DNA from: Diplolepis rosae
Taxonomy: Eukaryota > Arthropoda > Insecta > Hymenoptera > Diplolepididae
Reading direction: 5' to 3'
Assembly (NCBI GenBank): GCA_030998225.1
Contig: JAPYXD010000696.1
Coordinates: 2,976,001-3,040,000, forward strand
Length of the DNA: 64,000 bases
Position numbers and translations under genes: made by a program
Part shown: one piece after another, positions 10,101 through 20,079 of the stretch
How positions within the stretch are numbered: the stretch's first letter is position 1
Layout: every line of letters begins with the position of its first letter
Notes under the pieces: model-generated
Told to the model about the DNA's origin: nothing
Databases searched by the model: none
Seen by the model: the letters and a program-made list of their open reading frames with translations, nothing else

Positions 10101-11945
10101 ACAAATTCTGTCATAATTACGTTTCTTGTAATTCAATTTTCTGACAATATATAACCCTTTAATTCTTTCTTACCTAAACCTTAGGTAATAAAGTATATCT
10201 ATGAAGGGAAAAATTGTTACTGCCAATATTTCTGGTCGAAATGAGAAATTGGAATTCAGAGTTTAGAATTTAGATCCAATACTCTTACAATCTTGCAAAT
10301 CGTTTGAATTCAAAATTTGTTAAATTTGCAAAGCCTTTTTTAGGCTATAATTGCTTTTCAAAAGTAATTAATTAAAAGCTGACAAGAAAATTATAATGGT
10401 CAGATTAAAACATAATGCGGGATTGAAAATTGCTTAATTAGGAATATTTCCAATTTTAAAATGAATAAATTGGGAAGATTTAAATGAAAAGTCTCATCAT
10501 TTCCTAATGCTAAACTTTATAATTTGTCATTTTAAAAAAATTTCAAAATCCTCACTGATGTTTATGTAATCAAATCCTCGATAGCCAATGATTGTTGTAA
10601 AAATTGTTCCCGGGACTACAATTAAAGTTTTGAAATTCTGTAAACTGTCTCAGAAGTCTTAATTCTCCTACTCTATCACTCCTCATAGTAAATTGTTCTG
10701 AAAAATCATTAGTTTAAAACTTCAATACTTATAGCGGCCGGTTTAGAGTGACCAGGTTCAAATACACACAAAATATCACGTAAATCTTTGACTGTAACCA
10801 AAATGATGGCAATGAATTCTTCCAATTTTGTTCCCAAGTAGCTATTCCTTGCCATCATTTTGGTTACAGTCAAAGATTTACGTGATATTTTGTGTGTATT
10901 TGAACCTGGTCACTCTAAACCGGCCGCTATAAGTATTGAAGTTTTAAACTAATGATTTTTCAGAACAATTTACTATGAGGAGTGATAGAGTAGGAGAATT
11001 AAGACTTCTGAGACAGTTTACAGAATTTCAAAACTTTAATTGTAGTCCCGGGAACAATTTTTACAACAATCATTGGCTATCGAGGATTTGATTACATAAA
11101 CATCAGTGAGGATTTTGAAATTTTTTTAAAATGACAAATTATAAAGTTTAGCATTAGGAAATGATGAGAGACAGGAATAGCTACTTGAGAACCAAATTGG
11201 AAGACTTTAGAGCAATTATATTACTTACAGTAAAGGATTTATGCGATCATTAATTGCAACTTGGAATGATTTTCATGAATAAATTTCTTAGTTTTCTAAA
11301 GTCCGAAAACTATTTCAATTTTTTCGATATTTAAATAAAATTACTTTAAATTATATAGGTTTAGTTTAAAAATGCTTAAAAATTCAGGACATTTTACAAT
11401 TGGAATTGTTTGCATCAAACATTTTTGTAAAGAGAAATCAATATAATTATTTCCAGATCTTTTCATTTAAATCTTCCCAACTTATTCAATTTAAAATTGG
11501 AAATATTACTAATTAAGCAATTTTCAATCCCGCATTATGTTTTAATCTGACCATTATAATTTTCTTGTCAGCTTTTAATTAATTACTTTTGAAAAGCACT
11601 TATAGCCTAAAAAAGGCTTTGAAAATTTAACAAATTTTGAATTCAAACGATTTTAAAACTCTTTCATTTTCAGATCATTGTATCATTAATTTATCTTATT
11701 TATATTGTACTTTTGTGACATTTTAATATCTGTAATTTAATTTTCATTTGCAAGATTGTAAGAGTATTGGATCTAAATTCTAAACTCTGAATTCCAATTT
11801 CTCATTCCGACCAAAAATATTGGCAGTAACAATTTTTCCCTTCATAGATATACTTTATTACCTAGGGGTTAGGTATGAAAGAATTAAAGGGTTATATATT
11901 GTCAGAAAATAGAATTACAAGAAACGTAATTATGACAGAATTTGT
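10101..11945. mobile_element. Large inverted-repeat (foldback) element, 1.85 kb
   Basis: The outermost pair is ACAAATTCTGTCATAATTAC at 10101 and its complement ending at 11945. The arms meet near 10830-10850; the inner parts (about 10500-10825 and 10853-11165) look nearly identical, with TTTGACTGTAACCAAAATGA opposed by its complement. The right arm carries two extra segments absent from the left, about 11166-11459 and 11653-11752. There is no coding frame, no TIR of a known superfamily and no clear target duplication. Confidence 0.9.
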
Positions 11946-12141
11946 TCTAGTCTAAAATGCTGCCTTGATGCATGTAAATCGTGTTCCGTAGTATAGATGC
12001 TCTTAAAATTTTTTTGAAATTGGTTTTGCAGATCACCCTATTGATAGGATAAACTACCGGTGTTGGCACCAAACTGATAGAAGCACATTGCACATCTGAA
12101 GAATGGCTTGAAAGAAGAAGAATCTCTTCTTCTATGCGATT

Positions 12142-12390
12142 TTGCTAAAAGACTGTGCATTTGTAGTACGAAATGTCACACAGTTATTTCATGGAAAGAA
12201 TGATCAAGCTACGAATGTTACAACTGTCTTCTATTACAAAGAGGGTAATAAATTTAAACATTACAGTCTAGCTTTTCAATACGACAACCTTAATCACGAC
12301 ACAATATATGTTTATGAATATCAATGGGATAAGAAAAACTTGCCTGAAACGGTAATATTTTTAATCTCCAAAGAAAATCATGCCGTCTGA
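12142..12390 (+). CDS. Unrecognised small frame, 82 codons
   Basis: The frame begins MLKDCAFVVRNVTQLFHG and ends in ENHAV. I recognise no domain, signal peptide or membrane segment. A possible splice acceptor (TTGGTTTTGCAG) lies about 110 bp upstream, so it could be an exon rather than an intact small gene, or a fragment of a retroelement protein. A second frame overlaps its end. Confidence 0.25.
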   Translation: MLKDCAFVVRNVTQLFHGKNDQATNVTTVFYYKEGNKFKHYSLAFQYDNLNHDTIYVYEYQWDKKNLPETVIFLISKENHAV

Positions 12391-12547
12391 AAATCTTGAA
12401 ACTCGATTCGATTCTGCAAAGACTGTGCCGAGCACACAGGAATACAATTTCTTTGTACCCCGTCCGGAATCGACTATGATTTTGAGGAAGTATTCGTCAT
12501 CTCCGCAGTATGACATTTTCTCGAAGAGAAAGATCGCTAAAAAGTAG
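12380..12547 (+). CDS. Unrecognised small frame, 55 codons
   Basis: It starts at ATG 12380, overlapping the end of the 12142-12390 frame, and reads MPSENLETRFDSAKTV, later FFVPRPESTMILRK and a basic end SKRKIAKK before TAG. The composition is protein-like (few stops in one frame, mixed residues), but no family is recognised. The two frames may be parts of one degraded coding region separated by a frameshift. Confidence 0.25.
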   Translation: MPSENLETRFDSAKTVPSTQEYNFFVPRPESTMILRKYSSSPQYDIFSKRKIAKK

Positions 12548-13171
12548 CAAGTTCACGAAGAGAAGAGCGAAGTGAACATGAAATTCAAAAAGGTCTAATA
12601 CTTTCTATCCCATTTTCGTTTCAGGATGCTTTTCAAAGAAAAAATCAAGCTTTTCTTCTAGCTTACTTTAAAAAGAATGCCGCATTGTGAGTAAAACTCA
12701 AGAATATTTTTTTAAATGGAAAATTGGAGTGAAATAACTTTTGAATAGTAAAATGATTGTTTCTGTTGCAGTCCTCGTTAAAAGACTCTAAAATCTTCAT
12801 AAAGAAATAAAATTGGATAATTGCATAAGGAGTTACGTTCAATTAAAAGTAAGCAGTCCGGGCGAATGGACGAAAATTTAAAGAGGTGTATTAACATTAG
12901 TCTGGTGGAGTTTCAATAAGATAAGCGACAAAAAAATTTTAGGCGGAAACACTTGACAAATTATATCCCATACTATCTGTACATGCTAAGTTATAAGTAA
13001 AATCACTTTTTTTCTTCTGGAAAACTAGCGTTTAATTCTAACTAAGTTCTGTAACTACTTCGCACCTCTAACAGACAGGCGTCAGTTCAGGGTTTGGCTG
13101 ATATGGGTCATGTCACTGTGGAAAATTCTAAGACGGCATTAAACATTTGTAGTATAATTCTACAGTACATT
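12548..13171. other. AT-rich non-coding stretch
   Basis: No open frame, inverted repeat or known element was recognised here. Confidence 0.5.
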
Positions 13172-13690
13172 CATTCAGAAAAATAGTTCAAGTAATTTTA
13201 CTCAACTTGCGATCAAAGCTGTGACATATGGAGAAGATAGAAGTTATTCAGTATCACTGGGATTATTTTTAATGAATTAAATCTTCAAGAATGAATCACA
13301 GTTGAGTAAAATTTAGAAGTGTGGAGTAAAGTATGAAAGCGTGCTTTAAAGATTTCTAAAACTATATATCAATACTCGTAGTATAATTATAATAAACTGA
13401 TCTTTTATTTAATATCACAAAATACTTGAACTTTTCGTTTACTCTACTCGATGCTTCACTCGAGTGTTGAGTAAAGCGTGAGTCGCAAGACTCGTTCCAT
13501 CAGTTATATCTATTCACGCAGGAACGAATGAAAGTAATCAACGCCTTGGGCACACACAAAGATTTTTTAATTTCAAAAACGTGTTGAATTTTCAGCATAC
13601 TGATGTTCCACGGTATTATATTTAATAATATAAACCAATTATAAACATACAAAATACAATTACAGTTTACCTTAATAGGGTGTTATAAAT
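13172..13690 (+). mobile_element. Penelope-like element, 5' fragment
   Basis: This segment matches, in opposite orientation, 47850-48357, the 5' part of the Penelope-like element on the minus strand. The shared start is AGAAAAATAGTTSAAGTAAT, and the shared part continues past TCAGCATACTGATGTTCCA into the start of the N-terminal frame (Met codon about 13614, with an early in-frame TAA). The copy is lost after about 13690. Roughly 300 bp of unremarkable sequence, with one small hairpin (CCTCCAGTG ... CACTGGAGG, 13815-13846), separates it from the Transib end. Confidence 0.75.
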
Positions 13691-13990
13691 CTGATCCTAA
13701 TAGATTGAAGTTAACGCTTCTGCACAGAACATTTTAGTTGTCGAAACTGTCTTTAATTGTCATCGACTTTTGGATATGACTACATGGAAAAAAATTTGTA
13801 GAGATGCTGCACTACCTCCAGTGCTCCTGCGTCACTACACTGGAGGGTGACTGCAGCGCTCTTTATGGGTTAGAAGGTTTATTTTTTGTGGACTAACTGC
13901 TCTCCCACAATTATGCAATTATCATTAGGGAGTCTAAAAAATTAAATAAAATTTTCTATGGGATGTCATTTGGGGGCGAATTAGACGTCA

Positions 13991-14028
13991 CACAGTGGTC
14001 TGAAAAGCTGGAAAAGCTGGCCAAAAAG
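13991..14028 (+). repeat. Transib left terminal inverted repeat
   Basis: Starts CACAGTGGTCTGA. After these 13 perfect bases, AAAGCTGGAAAAGCTGGCC pairs imperfectly with the right end. The preceding pentamer is CGTCA. Confidence 0.85.
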
Positions 14029-14723
14029 AAAAAAATCGATAATTTTTTTTCGGATGACCACTTACGGTATTCGACTAAGAACGTAATCCAGAATCAAATA
14101 CTGAAAGGATTTTCTTTTGATTCACCCACGTGAGTCATGGCAGGACTCCAAAGTTGCCTATGTCACTCGGTCGCGTTTGACCTGCAAAGTGTAAAAAATG
14201 TGCGCTCGGTGTTAATCGACATATCTTTCTCGAAAAGCGCACGATTTTCTTGTGAATCATGGAGAATGTTGCTGGAGGTACGTATTATAACTTGTGAGTG
14301 TAAATTGCTTCATTATATATCAAGAAAAAGTGTATTGACAATCGCAAATTGTCGTTTCAAGCGATTTGGAGAGAGCAAACATTTTTCGAAAAACTTTTCT
14401 ACGAATCGATTCCTGTGCTTTCGTGCTAAACTAATGACAGAAATATAAAGTTGAATGTCTAATGAATCAAAAAATGTGGGATTGGACTGCACATACGTGC
14501 ACGCGTTTTAGTTTTTCCCTAAAATTTCAACGCGCTTTACCACTCAAGCACGCTTTCGGCATCTCTCATTTTAGAATTTTTGAATTCTTTGTACTTTTCG
14601 GCTTATACTTTATTATTATCGTTTATCGATTGACTTTGTTCCTACATTTTCGGCTTATACTTTTTTATTATTTATTGATTAATTTTTTAAACATTTTCGG
14701 CATATACTTTATTATATTTTTTA

Positions 14724-15008
14724 TACTAGCGGGCCATAAAGTGGACTTTATTGCCCCGTGCGGGGCAAACAAATCTACTTTCTGGCCCGCTAGTAGGAAA
14801 AAAATCGTGTGCAACACGGGAAAAACATTTATTTTACTCGTGTGGTTATCACCCTCGCTTTGCTCGGGCATCAAACTTCACGCTCGCAAAATAAATTTTT
14901 TTTTCCCTAGTTGCACAATGTACTATTATAGACCTCAGGGCAATAAACGGTCCTTTATTGCCCTGCTCGGGACCAAAAAACCCGTTTATTGCCCTTCGGT
15001 CTATAAAA
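14724..15008. repeat. Block of strong hairpins with TTTATTGCCC motifs
   Basis: Two inverted repeats: TACTAGCGGGCC (14724-14735) with GGCCCGCTAGTA (14784-14795), loop containing ATTGCCCCG/CGGGGCAA; and TATAGACCTCAGGGCAATAA (from 14927) with an arm at 14982-15005. Between them, CCCTCGCTTTGCTCGGGCAT (14851-14870) is itself self-complementary and on the minus strand resembles 57825-57870. A 215-codon frame spans the block but reads through the hairpins and has no recognisable domain, so it is not annotated as a gene. The element class is unknown. Confidence 0.7.
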
Positions 15009-15066
15009 TATCGTATGCACCACAGGGCAAAAGTTGTTTGAGACTCATGCGATTATTTCCCGATTA

Positions 15067-16042
15067 CTCCATCCCAAAAGAACTGCGCCGGCTTGGCGGC
15101 CAAGAATGAATCAAGCCAATTTTTGATACCCTGTTCTGGTATAAACCTTATTCCAGTGAGGACGTTCTACATCGACCGGAACAAGTGGTAGTCAGAAGGG
15201 TCAAGGTCTGGGCTATAAGGCGGGTGGGGTAAAACTTCTCATCCCCTTTTTTTCAAATAGTTCTTAACCGGAATAGCAACATGGGGCCGAGCGTTGTCAT
15301 GGTGGAAAATTATTGCCTCATTTCTAGTCGCATATTCCGGGCGTTTTTCGGCTATTGCTCTCTTCAAACGGATTAATAGTGTTCGATAATGTTCTCCATT
15401 GATGGTATCACCCGGTTTTAGCAGCTCATAATACAGCACACCCTTCTGATCCCACCAAATACAGAGCATTACCTTCGCGCCATGAATATTCGGCTTTGCC
15501 GTTGATTTGGCTGGTTGGCCGGGCTTCACATATGATTTTTTGCGCTTGGGGTTGTCGTAATGGATCCATTTTCCATCACCAGTAACAATTCGATGCAAAA
15601 ATGACAAATTTTTATGGCGTTACAGCAGCATTTCGGACATGCAAAACCGTCTTTCAACATCTCTCGGCTTGAGTTCATGTGGAACCTAATTTCCTTGCTT
15701 TTGAATGTATCCGACTGCTTTTAAACGTTTTGAAATGGCTGCTTGAGTGACTCCCAAAGATTCACCGAGCTCTTCTTGTATTTGGCAACAAACTTTATCG
15801 AGTAAGGCTTCCATTTGTTCATCTTCAAACTTTTTTGGCTGCCCAGGACGTTCTTCGTCTTCCAAGCCAAAATCACCACTTTTGAATCATACAAACCACT
15901 TTTGGCACATTCGCTCAGCTAGAGCATGTTCGCCATAAACTTCCACCAAAATACGATGACTTTCCGCAGCAGTTTTCTTCATATTAAAGTAATGAAGAAG
16001 AACTCCCCGCAAAAACACTTTTTCAGGCACAAAGTTCGACAT
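15067..16042 (-). pseudogene. Mariner transposase (lineage B2), truncated and frameshifted
   Basis: Starts at 16042 with MSNFVPEKVFLRGVLLHYFN, then KKTAAESHRILVEVYGEHAL (DNA-binding HTH). A frame break falls near 15887. Next come a degraded second HTH, then from 15607 MSFLHRIVTGDGKWIHYDN, where the residue after the first catalytic Asp differs from copy B1 (GDG, not GDE), then GAKVMLCIWWDQKGVLYYEL and FHHDNARPHVAIPVKNYL with the second Asp. The TAG at 15239 is a stop before the third Asp region, which is readable but cut off at the element's end. Inactive. Confidence 0.88.
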
Positions 16043-16099
16043 ATTTGAGTGAAAAAAAATTATTGTTGTTACGCCATCTCTTAGCAAACCGCACGAATT
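15067..16099 (-). mobile_element. Mariner lineage B, copy 2 (3'-truncated)
   Basis: The sequence closely matches 4421-6266 without the repeat insertion. The 5' terminus, ending CCGCACGAATT, is present at about 16099; the other end breaks off at about 15067, within the C-terminal coding part, next to the hairpin block. It lies inside the Transib element, upstream of its transposase. Confidence 0.85.
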
Positions 16100-16277
16100 A
16101 ACTTATAGTTCCAATAAAAACGTTATTATATATTGAAATATTTCAAGTATATAAAAGTTTTTGTTTTTCGTTAACGAGTATGACATAATTGTTTTGTGAC
16201 AAAGAATATTGCAATATCGTATTTCAAATTAGTTTATAACACGTAGTTCAATATCTCAAATTTAGATCACCATTCAA

Positions 16278-18008
16278 TCCAAAACAAGCCGAAGCCTGCC
16301 ACCAGAAAACCAATTAGCATCAGATGAATCTGATGCAAACGCGGAAGACCTTCCAAAGAATTTGCAGAGAGTAGCGACAGGACGAAACCAAGAAAGACTG
16401 AACCGTTGAGGCAAGAGTACAGTACTGACGAATTGGCATATGCAGCGCAAATGAGTATGCGTGCAAGTGGTGCTCCTCAAACATCTACTCTTCTAAAAGA
16501 AGTAACTTCTGCTAGTCCAACGCGCGCAGCTAAACATCGAAAAGCATATTGCCATTCAATAACTGAGTCTGTGCTTTAAATGGCTTCAGATAGGGCCTTA
16601 AATATAATTGTATCTGACAAATTAACTAAAAATTCGTATCAGCATATGAGGGAGGAGATCATTAATCAATGTCGTGCTTCAGTATTACCTTCCTATGAAC
16701 ACATTTTAGCAGCAAAAAAACGTTGCTACCCTGCGTCAATTTCTATCTCCGAGACGTGTGCAGAGGTTCCATTACAAGCTTTACTGGACCCCACAGCAGA
16801 GCGATTGTTGGAAACGCAGACAGATGTTATAAAATCACACTTTGGAAATGGAGGGATAAATGTTACATGGTTTTTAAAATGGGACTGCGACGGCTCAACC
16901 GGTGAGCAATATAAGCAAAAATTTGTAAGAGAAAATAGCTCGGATGGCAACATTTTCTTCACGTCAATCGTTTTATTGCGACTTTACTTCAATATTGGTA
17001 ACGATCGAACTCTTGCGTGGCATAATGCTAAGCCTACCTCCACGCGACTTTGTAGGCCACTAAGGCTCCAGTTTCAGAAAGAAACTGTGGAGTAAAGTCG
17101 TATGGAATTGAAACATGTTAACCCTGAAATAGAAAATGTATTGCCATTTTGCAAATGCATAGCAGGTGTAAATGTTAAAGTTGTGTATGAACTTGCTTTC
17201 ACTATGGTAGATGGTAAAGTAAAGAACGCCATAACGAATACTAAATCTGCTATGAGATGTTATATTCGTCAAGCCACATTGTCACAATTTAATAATATAG
17301 ATGACATGTTAGGAAAAGCGACCAAAAAATCGCATTACCAATTTGGCATGTCCACACTTCATGCCTGGATTCGTTTCATGGAGTGGTTCTTGCACTTATC
17401 GTATGAGTACAATTCGGAAACAGATGAAAAGCATTGGCAGAATCGGGATAAAGAAATGAATGAACACGTTAAATGTCGTAAAACCCAGATCCAAGAGAAA
17501 TTTCGGAAAGAAACGGGATTAAGTATCGATTTCCCAAAACCAGGAGGTGGAACAATGTCGTATGGTTTCGATATTGACGCGGAAAAATTCCGAAATTTCT
17601 GTTTGGGTACAGCTCGGCGATATGTCGAATTATACAAATGGTATCCGATTCCCACGTCATGTCACATTATTCTTATCCACGGGGCGGACATTATTGAGTC
17701 GCTATCAGTTCTGTTGCGCATTCTGTCTGAAGATGCTCAAGGGGCCAGAAATAAAGACATCAAGTACATTCGCGAACACAATTTTCGAAAGTCTTCAAGA
17801 TAAAAGACAATGGAAGATGTTTTTAAAAGGCTCCTGTTGTCTTCAGACCCATTGATATCAAGTTATCATAAGATAAAAGTGAAAAAAAAACGATTCTTTG
17901 AGTCCAAAAGTCCTGGAACTGCTTGCACCATACGCATGTTCGCCACATGATGGAAACGATAAGGAAGACAATGATAAAGATCCTGATGCTGTCGACCTAA
18001 CTGTATGA
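16278..18008 (+). pseudogene. RAG1-like Transib transposase with in-frame stops
   Basis: One coding region of about 575 codons is broken by a frameshift near 16370, stops at 16577, 17093 and 17801, and a frameshift in the A-run near 17885. Recognisable blocks: LPSYEHILAAKKRCYP, VPLQALLDPTAERLLE, FLKWDCDGSTG (16880-16906), STRLCRPLRLQF, FTMVDGKVKNAITNTKSAMR (about 17195-17254), MSTLHAWIRFMEWFLHLSY, YKWYPIPTSCHIILIHGAD, AQGARNKDIKYIREHNFRK, and after the third stop LLLSSDPLISSY. From memory of the family, CDG and VDG carry the equivalents of RAG1 Asp600 and Asp708; the acidic residue expected just before ARNKD is Gly here. Role: cut-and-paste transposition; this copy is inactive. Confidence 0.8.
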
Positions 18009-18224
18009 TTAAATTAATGTAAGGGAGTGTATTGTAAAACTGGCTTCTACTTTGCAACATTATGCATTTATAGTATTAAAAGCGTTCTTATTGTTGAAAT
18101 GTGTCAAAAATAATAACTATTACAATATCAATTTGAGTCTAGTTTCCATTCACCTGGATGTTTAAATTTTAAAGTCATTATGAAACGAGTTAACGCAAAG
18201 ATGAATTCCCCAAAAGTAAATCGC

Positions 18225-18530
18225 TATTTTTTTGCCATTTCGACTACAAATTTAAATTTCTCGACCCCCAAAACCCCCTTATACTAATTCCCATGTCTGT
18301 AACATAATGTTTTCAATAATGGTCCGCCATTTTGTGGCGGCCAATTTGTTTTTCGCAATTTCGACTACAAATTTGGATTTGTCGACCCCGGAAACCCCCC
18401 CATACTAATTTTCAGGTTGGTAACTTTTTTTTCGGTCCGCCATTTTGTGGCAGCCATTTTGTTTTTCGCCATTTTAACCAAGAATTTGAATTCCTTGACC
18501 CCGAAAACTTACAGGTACCAATTTTTGAGA
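18225..18530 (+). repeat. Tandem repeat, about 2.8 units of roughly 110 bp
   Basis: The core GGTCCGCCATTTTGTGGC, then TTTTTCGC-ATTTCGACTA and TCGACCCC-AAA-CCCCC followed by ATACTAATT recurs three times with differences. It lies in the 3' non-coding part of the Transib element, between the transposase end and the right terminus. Confidence 0.75.
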
Positions 18531-18548
18531 AATTTAAACCTCTGTTCG

Positions 18549-18586
18549 AATTTTGGCTAACTTTTCCGGCGTCTCAGACCACTGTG
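18549..18586 (-). repeat. Transib right terminal inverted repeat
   Basis: Ends TCAGACCACTGTG (18574-18586), the exact complement of the left terminus. The following pentamer is CGTTA. Confidence 0.85.
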
Positions 18587-18590
18587 CGTT

Positions 18591-19240
18591 ATGGAGGTGC
18601 TTGGGATTCAAAAGTCTCAGGGGAAACAGTATGAGGACATCTTGATACAAATGCCGAGAAGGATGCCGAGGATCAGTCAGTGGAGGAAAATCTACCTCGA
18701 ATCGTTCAAGTTCTTCCTTGACCTGGTCGTGGCTAACGATAAAAGAGAGGAGACTGAGGTAAGGAGGGCAAACTTCGTTAGAGTTAAAGCCCCACCACCT
18801 GCGGTGAAGTCTACTCCAGACTTGCGTAAGCGGCAACACGAGCCGTGACAGTGTCACCTTTGCGTCGAAAAGGAGAAAAGTCCCGGGTTGATCATCTTCC
18901 GGGGACTATGAGGTGTATGGCATTTCGGGAGACAGTCCCCCAAGAGAAAGCCTCAAGAAGCCACACGAAAAGCCAAGCAGGCAAAATGAAAGAGCGCCGT
19001 GGCCCGGCAGAGAGTGCCTATAGACAATGGCCCAGAAGTTTAAAACTAACGCGGTTTCGGGGTTATTGTCTGGCGTAGTAAACAGAGGAGTTTTACGCTT
19101 AGTGGGTATTGCTTTAGCCATGTCTCACACAACGCGAAAAGTAAACCAATCTAAAATCATCGAGACAACGTTCATCGTTATATGGGCGTTCGTCGTCGCT
19201 AGTAGCCCTAGAAGCTCCTAGTTCGTAGAGTCCCTAGAAA
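18591..19240 (+). pseudogene. R1-clade ORF1 (gag-like) relic and following sequence
   Basis: From ATG 18591 a frame gives MEVLGIQKSQGKQYEDIL and ends KRQHEP at 18846-18848; right after it CHLCVEKEKSRVDHLPGTMR and CMAFRETVP closely resemble the end of the ORF1 at 22571-23724 (there PRVDHVLGTMRCATFREAAP). It is therefore the C-terminal end of a non-LTR gag-like protein whose zinc knuckles are lost. It begins immediately at the Transib right flank, so the Transib inserted in, or beside, this LINE. The 19080-19240 tail is GC-richer LINE-like sequence. Confidence 0.65.
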
Positions 19241-19739
19241 ATAAAGTCAGCCGATCTGTTCCCAAGATGGCGACCGGAGAGCGTATGTGCGTTAATCCAT
19301 GTGAGCATCTGTGGTCAGCTTGATAACGAAAATCATAATCTCGAAGCTAGTCAGGTTGACAGTTATCAAAAGATTTGCGATTATTCGTCTATGAATAAAT
19401 AAACAGAAAAACAAAACCCAAAAAAGTACTATCGGAAGTAAATCCATGGCAATGCGAGCATTTGTTCGATAAATTATTTTTCATGCGTAAATTAATTTGT
19501 AAAAAAATTATTATTATTGTATTCCTTTAAAAATTAATTACTAATCAGACTACTTTATGCTACAATGGTTATACTCCATAAAGTGTACAAAACTTGTATT
19601 TGGATAATTGTAAAATAAAATTAAAGCGTCACTTTTTGAAAAAAAAAAGTTTCGATTATTATTTATAAATTACTATTTATGATTAATTGATTTTTTTTAA
19701 TGCAAAAAAATAAGAAAACGTGATATTCTTACGTATACT
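19241..19739. other. AT-rich non-coding stretch
   Basis: No frame, terminal repeat or known element recognised. Confidence 0.5.
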
Positions 19740-19979
19740 TTAGTTTAAAAAAAGAACTCTACTCGCGCCGCGTAGCAGCAATTTTGATTGGTTTGCACCC
19801 ATCATGGTTGCACCAATCATTAAAGGGGAAGTTCGGCAGACTCTATTTTCTAGGGTCTCTACTAGTTCGGTAGCTTCTTGGATGATTTTTTCCTTATCAG
19901 TTAAAAGCCTTTCCCTATACTGTTTCGTTGATGCCCCAATTTTGACGCCAATCGAATCTTTCTTCTTCCGCATGGCCAT
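19740..19979 (-). CDS. Unrecognised coding-like fragment
   Basis: The minus-strand frame reads MAMRKKKDSIGVKIGASTKQ, then a charged helical stretch with LLTDKEKIIQEATELVETLE. Upstream, the same frame stays open for about 17 more codons (YKRDQEINTETFDN), so the true start may lie further upstream. The composition suggests real protein, perhaps a retroelement gag or a coiled-coil segment, but no family is recognised. The C-terminal part after ENRV looks non-coding. Confidence 0.3.
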   Translation of the reverse strand: MAMRKKKDSIGVKIGASTKQYRERLLTDKEKIIQEATELVETLENRVCRTSPLMIGATMMGANQSKLLLRGASRVLFLN

Positions 19980-20079
19980 GTTATCGAATGTTTCAGTATT
20001 GATTTCTTGATCTCGTTTATAAGCATGAATTCATTGGCCCGACATGTTCCGAGTTTGGCCGACTGGTTCACGAAGGGTA

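Larger units (their letters stand above)
13991..18586 (+). mobile_element. Transib-like DNA transposon (RAG1-related), 4.6 kb with nested insertions
   Basis: The left end CACAGTGGTCTGA (13991-14003) is perfectly inverted at 18574-18586, and similarity continues to about 38 bp on each side (GGAAAAG and GCCAAAA blocks). The first seven bases equal the V(D)J recombination signal heptamer CACAGTG, a hallmark of Transib ends. The flanking pentamers are CGTCA (13986-13990) and CGTTA (18587-18591), a near match to the 5-bp CG-rich duplication known for Transib. A RAG1-like transposase relic lies between (16278-18008). Mariner B2 (15067-16099) and a hairpin block (14724-15008) are nested inside. Confidence 0.85.

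Noticed and set aside
14462..15109. A 215-codon open frame on the plus strand
   Set aside because: It runs through hairpin arms and into antisense mariner sequence; the Phe/Ile/Leu-rich first part reflects AT-rich DNA. No domain.
18225..18530. CRISPR-like array
   Set aside because: Units are about 110 bp, divergent and contiguous without spacers, in a eukaryotic transposon.
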